Source: Dipylidium caninum
Taxonomy: Eukaryota > Platyhelminthes > Cestoda > Cyclophyllidea > Dipylidiidae
NCBI GenBank assembly: GCA_017562135.1
Contig: QEYB01000180.1
Span: 496,001 to 560,000 of the forward strand
Length of the DNA: 64,000 nt
Direction of reading: 5' to 3'
In this document: positions 50,395 through 63,196 of the stretch, in pieces
Position numbering within the stretch: position 1 is the stretch's first letter
Layout of the letters: every line of letters begins with the position of its first letter
Translations under genes and position numbers: made by a program
Notes under the pieces: generated by a model
Told to the model about the DNA's origin: nothing
The model's input: only the letters and a program-made list of their open reading frames with translations
Databases searched by the model: none

Positions 50395-52706
50395 CCCATG
50401 TTACCACCATTGTTCCTGTTGTTAATTTCAATTTTAGTGCATTTATTCAGTCCTATTTGACATTAACGGTACTTTGATATGACTTTTCTTGCTCGTTAGT
50501 ATCTAGTTTTCCTTTGATTACATTATCAGGAAGTACTTTCGTCCCAACATTGTTTTATAATTGGAGTATCCAGAATTTTGCAAATGTGCGTTTCCCAAGA
50601 TTTTGTGATTTTTAAGTGTTCTGGTGTCCGGTTTAATTTACTGAATGAAAAATCGTTTCATTGATTTACGTATTCCAAGTGTAAATGAGTCAATTAGATT
50701 GTGTGTTTTCCGAATGGCTGGAAATGTGGTTAAGGGTTTGGATAAGTAAACAGAACAGTGGACTGCTTCGCCATTTGACTATTAGGAGTTCACAATTAGC
50801 TTGTGAACGACTCCCTTAAAGACTTCGTTCTGTCAAGTGTTAAGACCCTTCTATGCGATTCCATTTTTGACTATATATACTTCGAATTTAGACTGTTCAA
50901 CGGCCCAGCACTAGCAATTACTGAATTAACCGAATTTAACCTGCATCATTGAATTCTTGCTGCAAGTGTACTATTTAGGGAAGTACAGTGTAAAATCTTA
51001 GATGTTACCGTCAACTGTGGGAAACCTTCCTCGTGTGGATTATAGTTAAATCGCTGTCTTCGCAGCATCGTGTACTGGTCAAATTTTTATTGTACCCCCA
51101 AATAGGTGTATAATAAGAGTACTAGGAAATGTTACGGCAGGATAGATGGATTAAGAACATTTTCCAGGTGTCTAAGCTTACAATCCTCTCTTCGACTTAA
51201 GGATGTGACGAATTGTGATTTTTAAAGCCAGACTTATAAGCCTTCATAATCCCTATATTAGAGGTAGATTTTATATTGCCTATCGTTTGCAGTCCTGAAA
51301 AAGTTCTTCCAAAATTGCATATGGGTAATACTGTCCTTATTTACAAAATCCAGTGGCGTCATGTGCCAGCGGTGTGAGTAAAGATCTGATTTTAGAAGTT
51401 TTTGGCAGAGTATTAAAAAGTATATTACTATTCCGACCACCTCCGAGTTGCACTCAGCTAGATATAATGGACCCTTCCACTTCCTTATTACTAAATGGTT
51501 TTGCGGGCTAGCATTAATATACGATAAATGAAGGAAAATTGCACCCACTGTATCCACAGATGGATGGTAAATTCCCATGAAATCTTATCAAAGATTTGAG
51601 TAAAACGTCTTCACACACAACTACTACATCAGGCAAGACATGAAGAACACATGCAGGCGACTGCCGTTTAGATCACCCAGCCCTACAGAACAACCCAAAA
51701 ACAATTCTCAACTTTACTCAACAAAGAAATTGGAAGATATAGTAATAAGGTTTCGCACTATGTTGCATTGTAGAAGACTTGAGTCCTAACGACCGAAAAG
51801 TAACGACTCCGAATCAATAGTGTCCGTTGCCTCTCTCCGTTATAGTTATTTCACGTTATAGTGTACCAAAACCCAGATCTCCCCTGTAAAAAATTTTTTT
51901 TGTTCTCTATGTGAGACAGTTCACCTAATGTGGCTGATAATAACGCCGAAGAGGTGAGCGCTGTGAAGAAAGATGTGGGTAAAGCACATATAACAAAAAA
52001 ATCGCTATACCCTGGCACTATACCTGCTTCAAATCCCAACACTGACATGTGGCATGTAAATTCCTTGTTTCACAATCCTGTATTTATTCGATTTTAGTTT
52101 ACTTTTGCAGTTCCAGTTTCGTGAGGACATTGGAGTTATAAGGTGTCGCTGATTTTTTGGCATGCTATTATAAGAAATAGCGGTTCTTAGCCTCAAAGTC
52201 TACAGTCAGTTGCTTCGACTTATTTATTCTAGTGTGTCCTATCGCTGCCTGTAATGATGACAATATCTAACTTTATTTTTAATGCAGAAACTGTTACTGC
52301 CAATGAGTGCAAGTAACACTAGTTCGACGGCTCCGTATCACATTTCGCTTAAAAATTCATTTTTTACTGGACATTACTGACGCAACTAGTAATAAACAAA
52401 CTTTTCTATCATCCGGATTTGTTATAAGTAGGGAGCAGGCTTGGTGCATTATTATATAACATAGAGGTTGCTCTGAATATAAAGCGTTCCCAAACAGCAA
52501 AAATATAGCAAAAAAATTAACTTAGAGGCCGTCAGCGTTGATCGAGCGGAAAAGTAACTCAGCTAGCGGTTACGGCTCTTAAACCCTTCTCTAAGGATGC
52601 ATAGGTTTTAATGCACAAATAATTTGACATTCGTGTTCGATTAGCCCCTTTTGAAATCTCCCATTATTCGAACGGACTTTATTAGCCTGTGTGGCTTGTG
52701 TGTGGA
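50395..52706. other. Intergenic stretch with two weak coding signals
   Basis: On the + strand, 51924-52098 opens after a possible acceptor (GAGACAG) and reads NVADNNAEEVSAVKKDVGK, ending at a stop; a strong internal donor GAG|GTGAGC could end it early. On the minus strand, 51258-51578 has pieces reminiscent of an ankyrin repeat (GPLYLAECNSEVV and HRWHMTPLDFVNK). Neither belongs to a gene model I could complete. The XRCC1 promoter should lie near the right end. Confidence 0.25.
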
Positions 52707-55700
52707 ATGCCTGAGGTGAAGCCTGAAAGAATAATATCTTTTAGTAGTGAGGACAAGGTATTGTAAGGGATATTTCGCGTCAGTTTCTTTGTTGCACCGT
52801 CTTTTTCTTCCTCTATGTTTATGTAAATGATGGGTTGCGTCATCTTGTTGTAAAATTAAATTGAGTGATTTTTGACGAAATACGGATGAGTTAGAGGCTA
52901 GGAACTGCTTAGTTAACCCGCAGTGAAAATTTGAAAAAACCGAGACAATCGTTCTTGATCATTGACTTCTCACTATTTTCTTGTGTCTAGTTGTCAATGC
53001 GTATCAGCACCTTTTGTCACTGAAGTAAAATAAACCAAGAATTTAGTTAAAATGACTACCTACAGTTGTACTTGACTGGTCTCTTTAGGCACTACATTGA
53101 CGTCGCTATTATTTAGGCTTACCCCGCCGACAACCTCCTCAGGGTCGGGCCTTGCTCCAGGTGGAAATGCCAGAGAGCTGGTTCAAGTTTTGAATCTGTG
53201 ACCTTCAGATTTGCTTCTCCCATTCAGTTCAACCGCCTTGATATAGGCAATGATGCTTCCGCTTTCATTATGGTCGAAGTCTCCCGAGCTGATTGTTCTG
53301 ACTTTGAGGTCTTGCTCCCTTCCTCTTCATTTATGTCGGTGGCGGATGCTAGAAAAGCGGTGTCTCTCAGCAATGTTCGCATATTTTCTTGCAATGAACT
53401 GATTCCAACCATTGCCAGCCAGAAGTGGGACACAGTACGGGTTATCTGTACACAGCCATTCAACAAAGAAATCCAGTATGGATTGACTTTCATTAGATTC
53501 TATTCCGCAGCAGAGTTGCGCGATGTAGCACCAGTGACGGAGACGGAAGAAAAAAACGTGTCAAATACGGAAGTTGACGAGACCCTGAAACCTGGTGGGC
53601 TCTTCAAATTTGCGAAGAGAAATAGTGAGAGAAATAGTGAGACTAAGGGGATAACTCCTGGAATGGATAGTGGGAACACATACACTGTATCCCCCGCAAC
53701 AGGTAACTTCATATGAACAGTGTTATTCCCCCTATAATTTAACCCGGTTTGCACTTGAGGTATTTTGTGTGCTTTAAATCGCCTGACCTCTTGTTACTTG
53801 CTGCTGGGTCTTTGAATAATGCATTATTTGGATAAATAATGCGCCACTTTTCCCCTGTATTCGAAAATTGTTACATGCGAACTTGCTCACGTCGATTATG
53901 GTTAACCAGATTTTTCTGAAACTGGGATTGTCGTTTGGGTATCGACATTCTCTTTTCCTTTTTTGGTCACGCTGATGATCCTGAACAAAAATCGGTCTGA
54001 TGATTTGTTTATTATGTTATTCTCATCTTTATTCCTCCGTTTTTTTAAAGAGCCGATAGTAAATTGTATTTCATTAGTTAATGATTTATTATCAGTTAGA
54101 TTCGTTCATCCTTCGCACCTGAACGGCGTTTTTATGAGCGAGTGGATGTATGGGCTCTTTGTTGAAGAAGCTCGTAATATTTTTAAAGTGATTTTATATG
54201 TATGTTGTTGCCTTTCATGATAATTGAGTTTCAATAACAAAATGCTTGGTTATTGGTTAACAAATAGTACTCTGCCGAAGGCATTGTTCAGTACCTCATC
54301 TCGACGTCTAGTGTCTCTGCTTCTCACTTCGATAGTCGATTACTGTGTTCGCCTTGTTTTTTCAGTTATGGTTACAAAAAAAGCCAATATCCCAACTATT
54401 GTTACTACTTCGACAACCCCGCTGCCATCAACATCAACCGTGCTACATATGAGTTCGGTGACAGATAGAAACGCACAAGAAGACCGAGTTAGGAGTCCTT
54501 TAATGAGTCGAAAGGGACAAGGCATCCTCGCTGGTGTTATTGTCGCCTTTAGTGGCTACAAAAACCCTTTTCGCTCGGAACTCAGAAACCTGTGTTTGAG
54601 GCTGGGAGCTAAGTGGCGAAATGACTGGACAGATGATTGTACTCACCTCATGTAATTTACCTTGTTAGTTCCTATTTATTTCAAAGGCAATCGATATTTC
54701 ATTGAACTTTCATTTATTCTCAGCAATTAGTTGTGTTGCGCATACAGAACGCATTATTTAACCCGTGCATATTTCCACGTTAACTGATTTTTAACTTTTG
54801 ACGCGATGGTTCCTTTGTGCTCCCATTATTTATGTCCGTTACCTAATTTATTGTGATATCTCGGTTAGCCCACTTTTATTAGGTTTCCCTCTTTAAATCA
54901 AGTCGTGTCAATTGTTCCGTCAACTCCCATTTCCTTGGATGTTAAAATGTATGTTTCTCTAAGAATTCCATTCACTTCCGATGACCATATTGAAGTTAAA
55001 TTTGTATCAGTTCCGCCTTTTATTTTGTTAAAGTGCAATCGTACTCAACACAGGTTTGAGGAGGGTGATAGCGTCGACAATTAATTGGTTTGAATTTCCG
55101 ATTTGATACTACTTCCCTCTTTTGCCTTTGGGTGATTTCCACTGATATCCGGTTTTATAGCTGCGCCTTTCCGAATACGCCTAAGTGGAATGCAGTGAGA
55201 GGAAAAGGCATCATCGTCTCTCATAAGTGGATCCAAGCGTGCAATTCGGCTAATCGTCGTGTTTCTTGGCGTCCCTATCGTGTTGGTCGGGCTCCTAGCC
55301 CCATCGGGCAGGTGTCCGATTATGCTATGGATTACAAACGCGATGACGACAGTGATTGGGAGTGGGTTGTACTTACCATCGTTTTCTACGTACTTGGTAT
55401 TTTAGTTGAAAGGAAACTCGTTCGCATAATAGGTTCTTTTTTTAAAGTTTGATCTTTTCCGATAATTATTGCTGCGTGGTAAAGTGGATATGTTGAAGAA
55501 ATTGTTTTTCTGATTGCTTGTTCATTTTTCGATTTTAATGAAAGATCTCTCTTAACCGTACGTCTATTAATGTGAGCTGTTATTTTTCATGGATTTCTCC
55601 ATCTTATTCCGCCAAACATCTTCGAATCACAGAAGTAAGTTTGATAGATCGTTAAATAATAATATTCGGTGTCACTTTTAATTGCTGCGATTACTTCCAA

Positions 55701-58700
55701 ACGTAGAATCTCTCGTAGAAGGTGTCGACAGTGATGAGTGGCGGCCGGACACTTCCGAAGAAAGTGACGATTCTTCGGAGTCAAACGCCTCAACCAAAGC
55801 AGAATACGGCAAAAGTGGAATAGCTAGTGGAGCAACAGACAAGCTTTTTCCAAAGGGAAGACAGAGAACTGATTGTGCCGTTTTACCCTACTCCAACACA
55901 CCTCGTGAGTATTTATTAACTACTTTTTTGCGATTAGTACAAATATCTCTGAATATAAATACTCTTTTTGTTCGTCAGGCGATAGGTCGGTCACAAATGT
56001 AGTAGATCACAATCCTTTTTTTGTTATTTACGCATCCAAGAATACTTCATTTCTTCCCCTGAAAACACATTGGTTCAACACGAATCGGCTGCTGGAACTT
56101 AGCATTGCCGCCTTTTCCCATCAGTGTACTTCAATACGTTCCTGAAATTGCCAAGTTTTGCGTCTTCATTTTGTTTACTGTGCCTTGACTTAGCGTATTA
56201 ATTATTTTGACGTAATGTCGGCTTTCTGTTTGACCTTCTGTTGGAAGTCGGACTCTCGGACATCTCCACTGTTTTGTGGACTACTTTTAAAGTAAAGTTA
56301 TAGGCGTATAAGTAGATAATCTATTATATATTATTTTGACCCCCGTTTAAACCGAGTGCTTTTCATTTCCCATGCCTTAACACTTTTTTGAATACATAAT
56401 TTACATTAGACATGTCCTCAACTATTGGATTAATGCTTTACTCTACCTGCAGGCAACCGCGTTCATTCTGTTTTTACTCATATCATTTGCCGATTTCGTC
56501 GTTTTTAACGACTTTGTTTAACCAATTATTATATACCTTGTGGTATCGCATTCGACAGCTCTTTTGTGGCGCCCACTGAGATGTTGCATCCTACTCATTC
56601 AATTCGTTCAAGAACATGTGCCTTAAAGTTTTTTCCTGTCTCCGACTCTTATAGGTGGAGATTGATCTCTCTCTCCCTTATGCTAACAAACCTTTTGGTT
56701 AAAACTTGGGATGCTTACTGTATCTTTGCTGTAATAGAATCAGTTCTTTTCGACGAGTAACGTTAATATGCTTCGATTTTAGAGGCAAACGAGGGCGATG
56801 GAGGCATTGACAGAGATATTCAGGGGTGCGTCAGTTTTTCTTGAAGGATAGCGTTTTTTTTCTTAACTCAATATCTCCTTTTGTTTTTTGCGAAATTTCG
56901 ACTTTTAGCAAAAATATTTTTGTTTTAAGGTTTGTAGTGGCTATCTTCCAATTGTCTGCTTGTCTAATTATTATGATCATGTACAGCTTAGAAAAGTATA
57001 ATTTCTCCATAAATCTCCCTATGCATTATTTGTTGGCGGGACTGCCGAACTTTATTTTCACCCTGGAACCGAAAATTTAGTAACTCATTATGTTTTTTGA
57101 GCTGTACGTCGGGTTTTTTGAGCAATTATCCTGACATTTAAATCCCTTTGTATGTAATGCTTTTGTTTAAGTTGGGCCTAGCCATTACTTACTAAAAATT
57201 GCTGGCACTTGTGGGTTTCCGTGTATCTTATCAATCTAACACGCTTTCCTTTGTGTGGTCGAAAATCCATTCACCGTAATGTTTTCGTTACCGCACCTGG
57301 GTGGTTCTCCTCTATTAATTCCTCATATGGCTCCTCTGTTACGACCCGGTATAATCCATTTTAGAGGTTCTGGCAGCATCACTTGTTCGTCGCAAAACAC
57401 GGGGCCTTTCCCACATCGGTCGGATATTTTTGTCGGGAAAAGATTTTATATTTTTTCAAAGGATTTCAATGTCAAGGAGGAAGAAATTGTCCATCGACTC
57501 ATTATCACCTTAGGAGGGTGTGTCACTTCTTCTTCTCGCACCCTTTTTTTATTTTTATTAGTTGAATTTGATTTCTTGGCCGTTTAACAAATTCGGTTCC
57601 ATTCTGCATGTTTTTTAGGAAAGTTGAACTTCGCATGAACACTGGTGTTGATTTCGTGGTCTCCCGATCTGCCTGGTGTGAAGACTTCGATAAAGTAAGC
57701 TCTTTTGATCAATGGACATCATCTTCGGGCTTTTCTATTTATCCCCCTGTAAATATTTTTTCTCGAACATTAACCAACAATTCACTTACCGAACTTGACT
57801 TGTGCTTAAAGTGGATCTAATGTCCATTTATGTTAAGGCCCCGCAATACCTCACGTTTGGACATAGTTAAGATTTCTTTTGTGTTTCGGCACCCGGTATG
57901 TACTTGGCCAAGTTTTCATTAGTGACTATTACGTGGCGTCACTACTGTAGAAATTTCGAGCATAATATACTCGAGGCGTTTTGGGTACTAGAATGAGACA
58001 CGTACTCGACAGGCCACTTCTAGATTTCTGCTGTTACCATCACCGGCTATGCCTAGCATTGACTCATGCAACTATGTCTGCCAGCGGTGCTTCTATTTTC
58101 GGGATTCGCACTTGCCAGACATCAAAACCGTCCACGCCTTGAGTGGTTTGTGTGTGTCCGCAAAGTTGTCTGCAGCCACTTTCACACACGCAAAAAGGAT
58201 ACCTCGGGTCCACTAATATTCTTCTCCTGAGTCATTTTTCGGAGTAGCGCAGTTCTGACTCATGCTTTCCCCATTCTCCAAACTCTTTCTCCTCCGACCG
58301 GGAACGCACTTTTGTTGTCCTCCCAACAATATGACATTTGTACATGTCCCTACTATCCACGCGTTTTCCTTTATTTGACCTCATTAAAACTTCGTCCTGG
58401 GTTAACTCAAAAAACTGGACTAATGACTTTTATAATTCACGAACCTCCTATTCCGTCTTTCTAACAAAATGTGATAACTGGCTCATTCAATATTTTTTTT
58501 CTGTCCTTGTCAATAATGAATGTATGTACAACTGTTTGGTCTTTGTTATCCCTGGGTCTCAGCGCGATGTGGGGATAAAGTTTCATGTGTCTACTTCGTG
58601 CATAGATAGGCCTTACTTGATTTTAGATGGAGTTGTCTTATTTGACCAGTTCTTTTGAAACCTCCTCAGCATTTTATTTCACTTCTTCACACGTTTGCAC

Positions 58701-59317
58701 TTTCTCTCGTCAGGTCTGAGGCGAGAGTACTTTTCCTCCCGGGGAGACAACTATCGGTTGCTACCACAACTTCATTGTTTACCAATTCGTCCAATTAGTT
58801 TTGATCTGAGAAAACGCCGCCTACCTTATCCCCAATTTGGCTTGGCTTCTTTTTCTCTTTTATTCCTTTTGGGTATTTAGTAATGATTAAGTTCATCCTT
58901 GAATTTTTTTGTGCATGGTGGGCTTGTCACCGACGCCACATCTTTTTTGTATGCTCTTATTATTTGACCACCAATATTGGAATATGTTTTTAGGAGATTT
59001 TATTTATCGCTTTTCTATGGGAACATCGGGGGTAGCGATGTGGTGTTTTATAGCCCGTTGAAAAGTGAACGCAGTTCGTATGCAAAAATAGTGGTTGTCC
59101 TTCTGATCGCCTGCTTTCTAGGTTAACTGTTCGAGTAGGCTTCACCCCTCGCTTGTTAAAATGCCATCCGTATGTTTAGGACTTCCTTGTCAAATTTTTT
59201 ATATTCCAGGCTTTGGAGGTTCACCCATCACTGGCATTCGTCCGACCTGAGTGGATTTACGCTTGTGATGAGCTTGGCAAACTGGTTCCATTCCAACGCT
59301 ATCAAATTGTCACGTAA
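52707..59317 (+). CDS. XRCC1: DNA repair scaffold XRCC1
   Basis: Exons 52707-52757, 53117-53702, 54366-54651, 55161 to about 55352-55365, 55707-55904, 56783-56825, 57365-57517, 57619-57694 and 59210-59317. The start MPEVKPERIISFSSED mirrors the human N-terminus. The N-terminal domain contains FNRLDIGNDASAFIMVEVSR, FEVLLPSSSFMS and GLTFIRFYSAAELRD. BRCT1 has GVIVAFSGYKNPFRSELRN, CTHLICAFPNTPKW across the exon 3/4 splice and VSHKWIQACNS. BRCT2 has DIFVGKRFYIFSKDF and ends VHPSLAFVRPEWIYACDELG. XRCC1 holds DNA polymerase beta, PARP1 and, in vertebrates, ligase 3 (through BRCT2) at single-strand breaks in the nucleus. All junctions except exon 4/5 are in phase. AATAAA lies 66 bases after the stop. 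Confidence 0.95.
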
Positions 59318-59382
59318 CTTCAACCTCTGTTTAGTTCACCCCAATCGGTCTCTTGGACCCCCCTCCCCACCCTACCCCTTTT

Positions 59383-59388
59383 AATAAA
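59383..59388 (+). terminator. Poly(A) signal of XRCC1
   Basis: AATAAA shortly downstream of the XRCC1 stop codon and following a C-rich tract. Confidence 0.5.
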
Positions 59389-61286
59389 TCCGTAATTGAT
59401 AAGCGAAGACTGATGGCCACTGAGATGTCTTTTGCAATGTTCGGATTCTTGCTTGTTGGGTGTATTGAAAGGCAATTTCTCTTGTGCTGCTCAGCCGGAT
59501 ACTCGCGAAAAATGAGCAAATGTGGTGTTTCTCCAGGCGTGGTCACTTGTTCACCCTACATACCCATGTGCAGTTTCGCATAGGGTTTGGTCGGCTTCGA
59601 TGTCGATGCGCCCATTTGCTGGTCACTTTGTGTACCGTCTCCCAAAATAACTGCTCAATTCGTGCGGATTGCGTTGTCGCCATCTGCGTGTCCAGGCCCT
59701 ATCGGAGGGTGGTCGTGTGCCTGATGGACACTGTCTTATGTCGTATGACTTTTCTTTGACCCCCATCAGCGATCTGATGACTAACAGGGCCGGGACACGA
59801 CCGTGTCGACGACCCGTCGCTTGAGACGAGGTGGTGTTGAGTGGGGACACCAACTTTGTCTCGAACGAAATTATCTTCCCGGAACGTCGTCTCAGCGTTA
59901 AGTTACCGAGTTGGTTTCATTGTCTCAGACTTGGGCGGTCACAATGGCCTCCCAGTGCCTTTGTCGGACTCGCTTTAATTTCCCAGCGTTCCTTGCTGCT
60001 TCATGCCAACCTGGTATGTCTGCTTAAATGACTCAAAAAGCATTGATTCTCACACCGGGGCGACTGTACACCGTGTTGTCTGCGGAGTTGGCTCTGCTGT
60101 CCCCGTCTCCCCATTTCTCACGGCGCACTCCCGTCTTTTCCTTGTTGTTTCACCGACTGGTCAGCTGCGAATGCCGGCGCGGGCGCAGGGGAGCCCCGTG
60201 CACTTTTCGCGCCAAAGTCCGGGTGTTGCGTTGGGAAAATGAATGTCTTTCGTGCCATAGCAAAATGCCAAATTCACCCAAGTTTGAAGTGACTTCGTCA
60301 ACTTTTATTCTACCCGGAAACGCGCACTCGTATGCTGCACTTGCTCCCTCTCACTGCCCTGCCCGTCTCTCACCGGGTGGTTATCTCTTTAACGGGTGTT
60401 CGCTTAGATAAAATAGTCTTCTCGGTGCAATTAACCAGCGCAACTGGCAAGCCGAGTTGCCAAGCCATCATCCCCGGCAAAAACGTGTTGCAACACTCCC
60501 GAGGCACTTGGCTGATTAAATGGCTGTGGGACTCTCGGTGCGTCGTCTTTGCATTTCACAGCGCATGCACTCGTCTCGCCGTCGCCTCACGTGGGCCACC
60601 GGGCGTGGCTGAGGCGCCCCAAACGGCTGAAGTGCAACTGACAAGCTCATGCTCACTCTGGACACGCTTCGTCCTGCACGATGCCGGTTTCACAGGCTCT
60701 GGGCGGACAACCCCGCTGGGCAAGCGCCCCGCCCCACCCATCGCATCGGAGAGTGGAGGGTCCTCAGCGTCGGTAGTTGCCTTCAGTTGGGGCTGGAAGC
60801 GGCTTTGCCCTTTCTCGCGTTCGTACTCGCCAAAAGTCTGGGTGCCGCGAATCGCACTTTCGCAAATGCATTGCCACGCACTGACGTCTCGCTATAAACG
60901 ACGGCGCTTCCACTCGTCCTTAAGCGCGAAGGGTTCTGATGCTCAGCATATTATCCATCACCTCGTTTTTACTTATGTGCCTCCATTCGGTGTACAAAAC
61001 CACCTTTTCTTTTGCTGATTCCACGCCGGAAATTCAATCAACAGGGTGTCTGTGATTATGGCAATCAGTTTGTCCTTCCATTCATGGCTTCAATGTCTAT
61101 CTTTTTCTACAAAATCTTCGATATTTCCTTCTGTAGGCGACCCTTTATCCCAAATTGGCCAATCGTGTTTTCTTAAAAGTAGCCCAACACCGTGGTGCTC
61201 CTCACGAAGACTTAAGCAAGCGCGTTCGTGAAGCATGTCGTGAAGAGCGTGAGCACTTCGCTGCAGCTCCCGTTGTCTTGGCGGTT

Positions 61287-61322
61287 GGGCTGAGGCCGCC
61301 TTTGGGCTGAGGCCGCCTTTGG
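61287..61322. repeat. Short tandem duplication, 17-base unit
   Basis: The unit GGGCTGAGGCCGCCTTT occurs twice in direct succession. Confidence 0.8.
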
Positions 61323-63170
61323 AAATTTGGCTTGACTCCGGCCCCCCTTCTCTCCTCTGTTTCCTCGGGTCTGCTGCTCATTCTCAATTCGCGGCCCAGC
61401 AGTGGCGCCTGAGCGACGGCAGGTTGTCCGGGGACGGTCCATGCTGTCACCCCCCTTCCCGGCGAGAGGACCGTCTGTTCTGGCTCTTCGCACACTTCCA
61501 AAAGTTGCATGCTTTAGTGACAAATAACCTGCGAGCTGGGAAGAACACTTGACCAGGAGAATGCGTAGAAAAGCGAGACTTTAAACTTAAAACGAGTCTC
61601 GCAGCTACCTATGCAACTTACGCCAGTTTATCCAGCGTTATCCATTGCCACTGCACAGCGAAATCGCCCTCGGAGAAAAAAGCTCGCGTGGTTCCGTGCA
61701 TCGCCCAGATAGACGCAGCCCTTTCCTCCGACAGCCAGAAGAGCGGAACTGCGCAAAGTCCTGCTAACAACGTGAAAGAATTCATTTGACAGGGGTGACC
61801 GTCGTGTTGCAATAATAACTGAGTGGTTTGGCAAGTCAAAATGAGGCGTTTCGGTCCGAAACTCTGTGTCCTGACTGTGAGCCCTGAAGGATAAAATACA
61901 GAAGTTACACGGTTTTTGATGCGGTACTCACCTGCTACTGGATGAACTCACACGCAAAACTCCACTTGTAAACATCTTCGAGTCCAGTAGACAAACAAGT
62001 CCTCACCCAGCGGTGCACTACAGGGGACGTCCGTGGGAAGACCGGCCTAACATGCGAACACAGCTGATGTGGCTGTTTCCCATGCTTGTCGGGAAAACTT
62101 TATGTGACAGTGCCGGCAGATAGTCCAAAATGGTCTCTAAAGTCAATTGTAAGCATTATTTCGTGTTTTGCCAGGACCTCAGCAAAAAGGCTATTCCTCT
62201 TTGGTCCTCGCCATAATTTGGTGGAAACGAGCAGGCCTCACATCGCAGGCTGAGAGACGGCACCTCCTTGGGGTAATTGGAAGCGACTAACGGTCCGCCA
62301 GCAGGAGCGCACCTGGGCGCCTGACGTCACATCAGCCTATTTCCCATTCACTCGCCCGCAAAAGAATTCGCTAGGCTTCCCAACCCTCCGCGCCCTAGAT
62401 CAACCAAGTCGAAGGCTTTCGTTCTGACACTTGTCGCCTTGACTCCGCCGCCTGCCCTCTGCCGCCGACGTCATCGCTAGTCTTAGTGCTACAACGCAGG
62501 CACTCGAGGTCTCATGTAACGAAACGTAATGAATTGGTGTGCTTCAGTTTGCCGACAGTCGACGGGTGTGCGTCGGGGGCAGGCGAGAGGAGGGCTGGTG
62601 CCGCTGTCAAACACGCACACTCGTGGGTGAGTGCCAGGCGCGTGCGTGAGAACCGACTCGTTGAGGCGAGTCTCTGTGCAGGGTTGAGACGACTATGTCT
62701 TTTCACTCGGGCCATTAGCTGCAGTTTCGAGTCACTAACGCTAGCTAAAAGGTCTCACCAGGGCGTGTGCTCAGAGTAGGCAGGAGTCGTCGACTTCCCG
62801 TCATACTTGAGCTCCCTGTGGCGGTCACGCTAAAGTTGGATGTCTGCCAATCGCGCGGAGAGACGGAACGTGGGGGGGGGGGTGGAGGGAAGGGGGGGAA
62901 CCCCACCACCAATTCTCGCATCCCACCGAATTCCGTCGGCAGGTGTTGAGCGGCCGACGGTACGCGCCGCCGTTCTCCGTAGTCCACCCTCTCTCCTTTT
63001 CTCTTCCCCCCCCGTCGCCTGTCAAATGCAGCACTGGAAAGCAGGGCGTGTGAAGCGTGAGGCATTTCCATGCCTTCGGAGATGCACGGGGCCCCAGCAT
63101 TGCCCTCATTCTCTCTATTCCCACTCGGTAATCGACGGCGCTCTTCCCGCCCGTAGGCCTGATGCAATTC

Positions 63171-63196
63171 ACATACACACACACACACACACACAC
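63171..63196. repeat. CA/GT microsatellite
   Basis: About 13 uninterrupted copies of the dinucleotide CA. Confidence 0.9.

Noticed and set aside
51258..51578. Ankyrin-repeat gene on the minus strand
   Set aside because: Two fragments resemble ankyrin repeats, but the frame lacks the full repeat consensus and no neighbouring repeat was found.
60332..61018. Longest open frame in the right flank, 228 codons
   Set aside because: Overlaps other long frames on both strands in GC-rich DNA, has no domain and no exon partner; most likely chance.
63171..63196. CRISPR-like array
   Set aside because: Simple CA dinucleotide repeat without spacers; the genome is eukaryotic.
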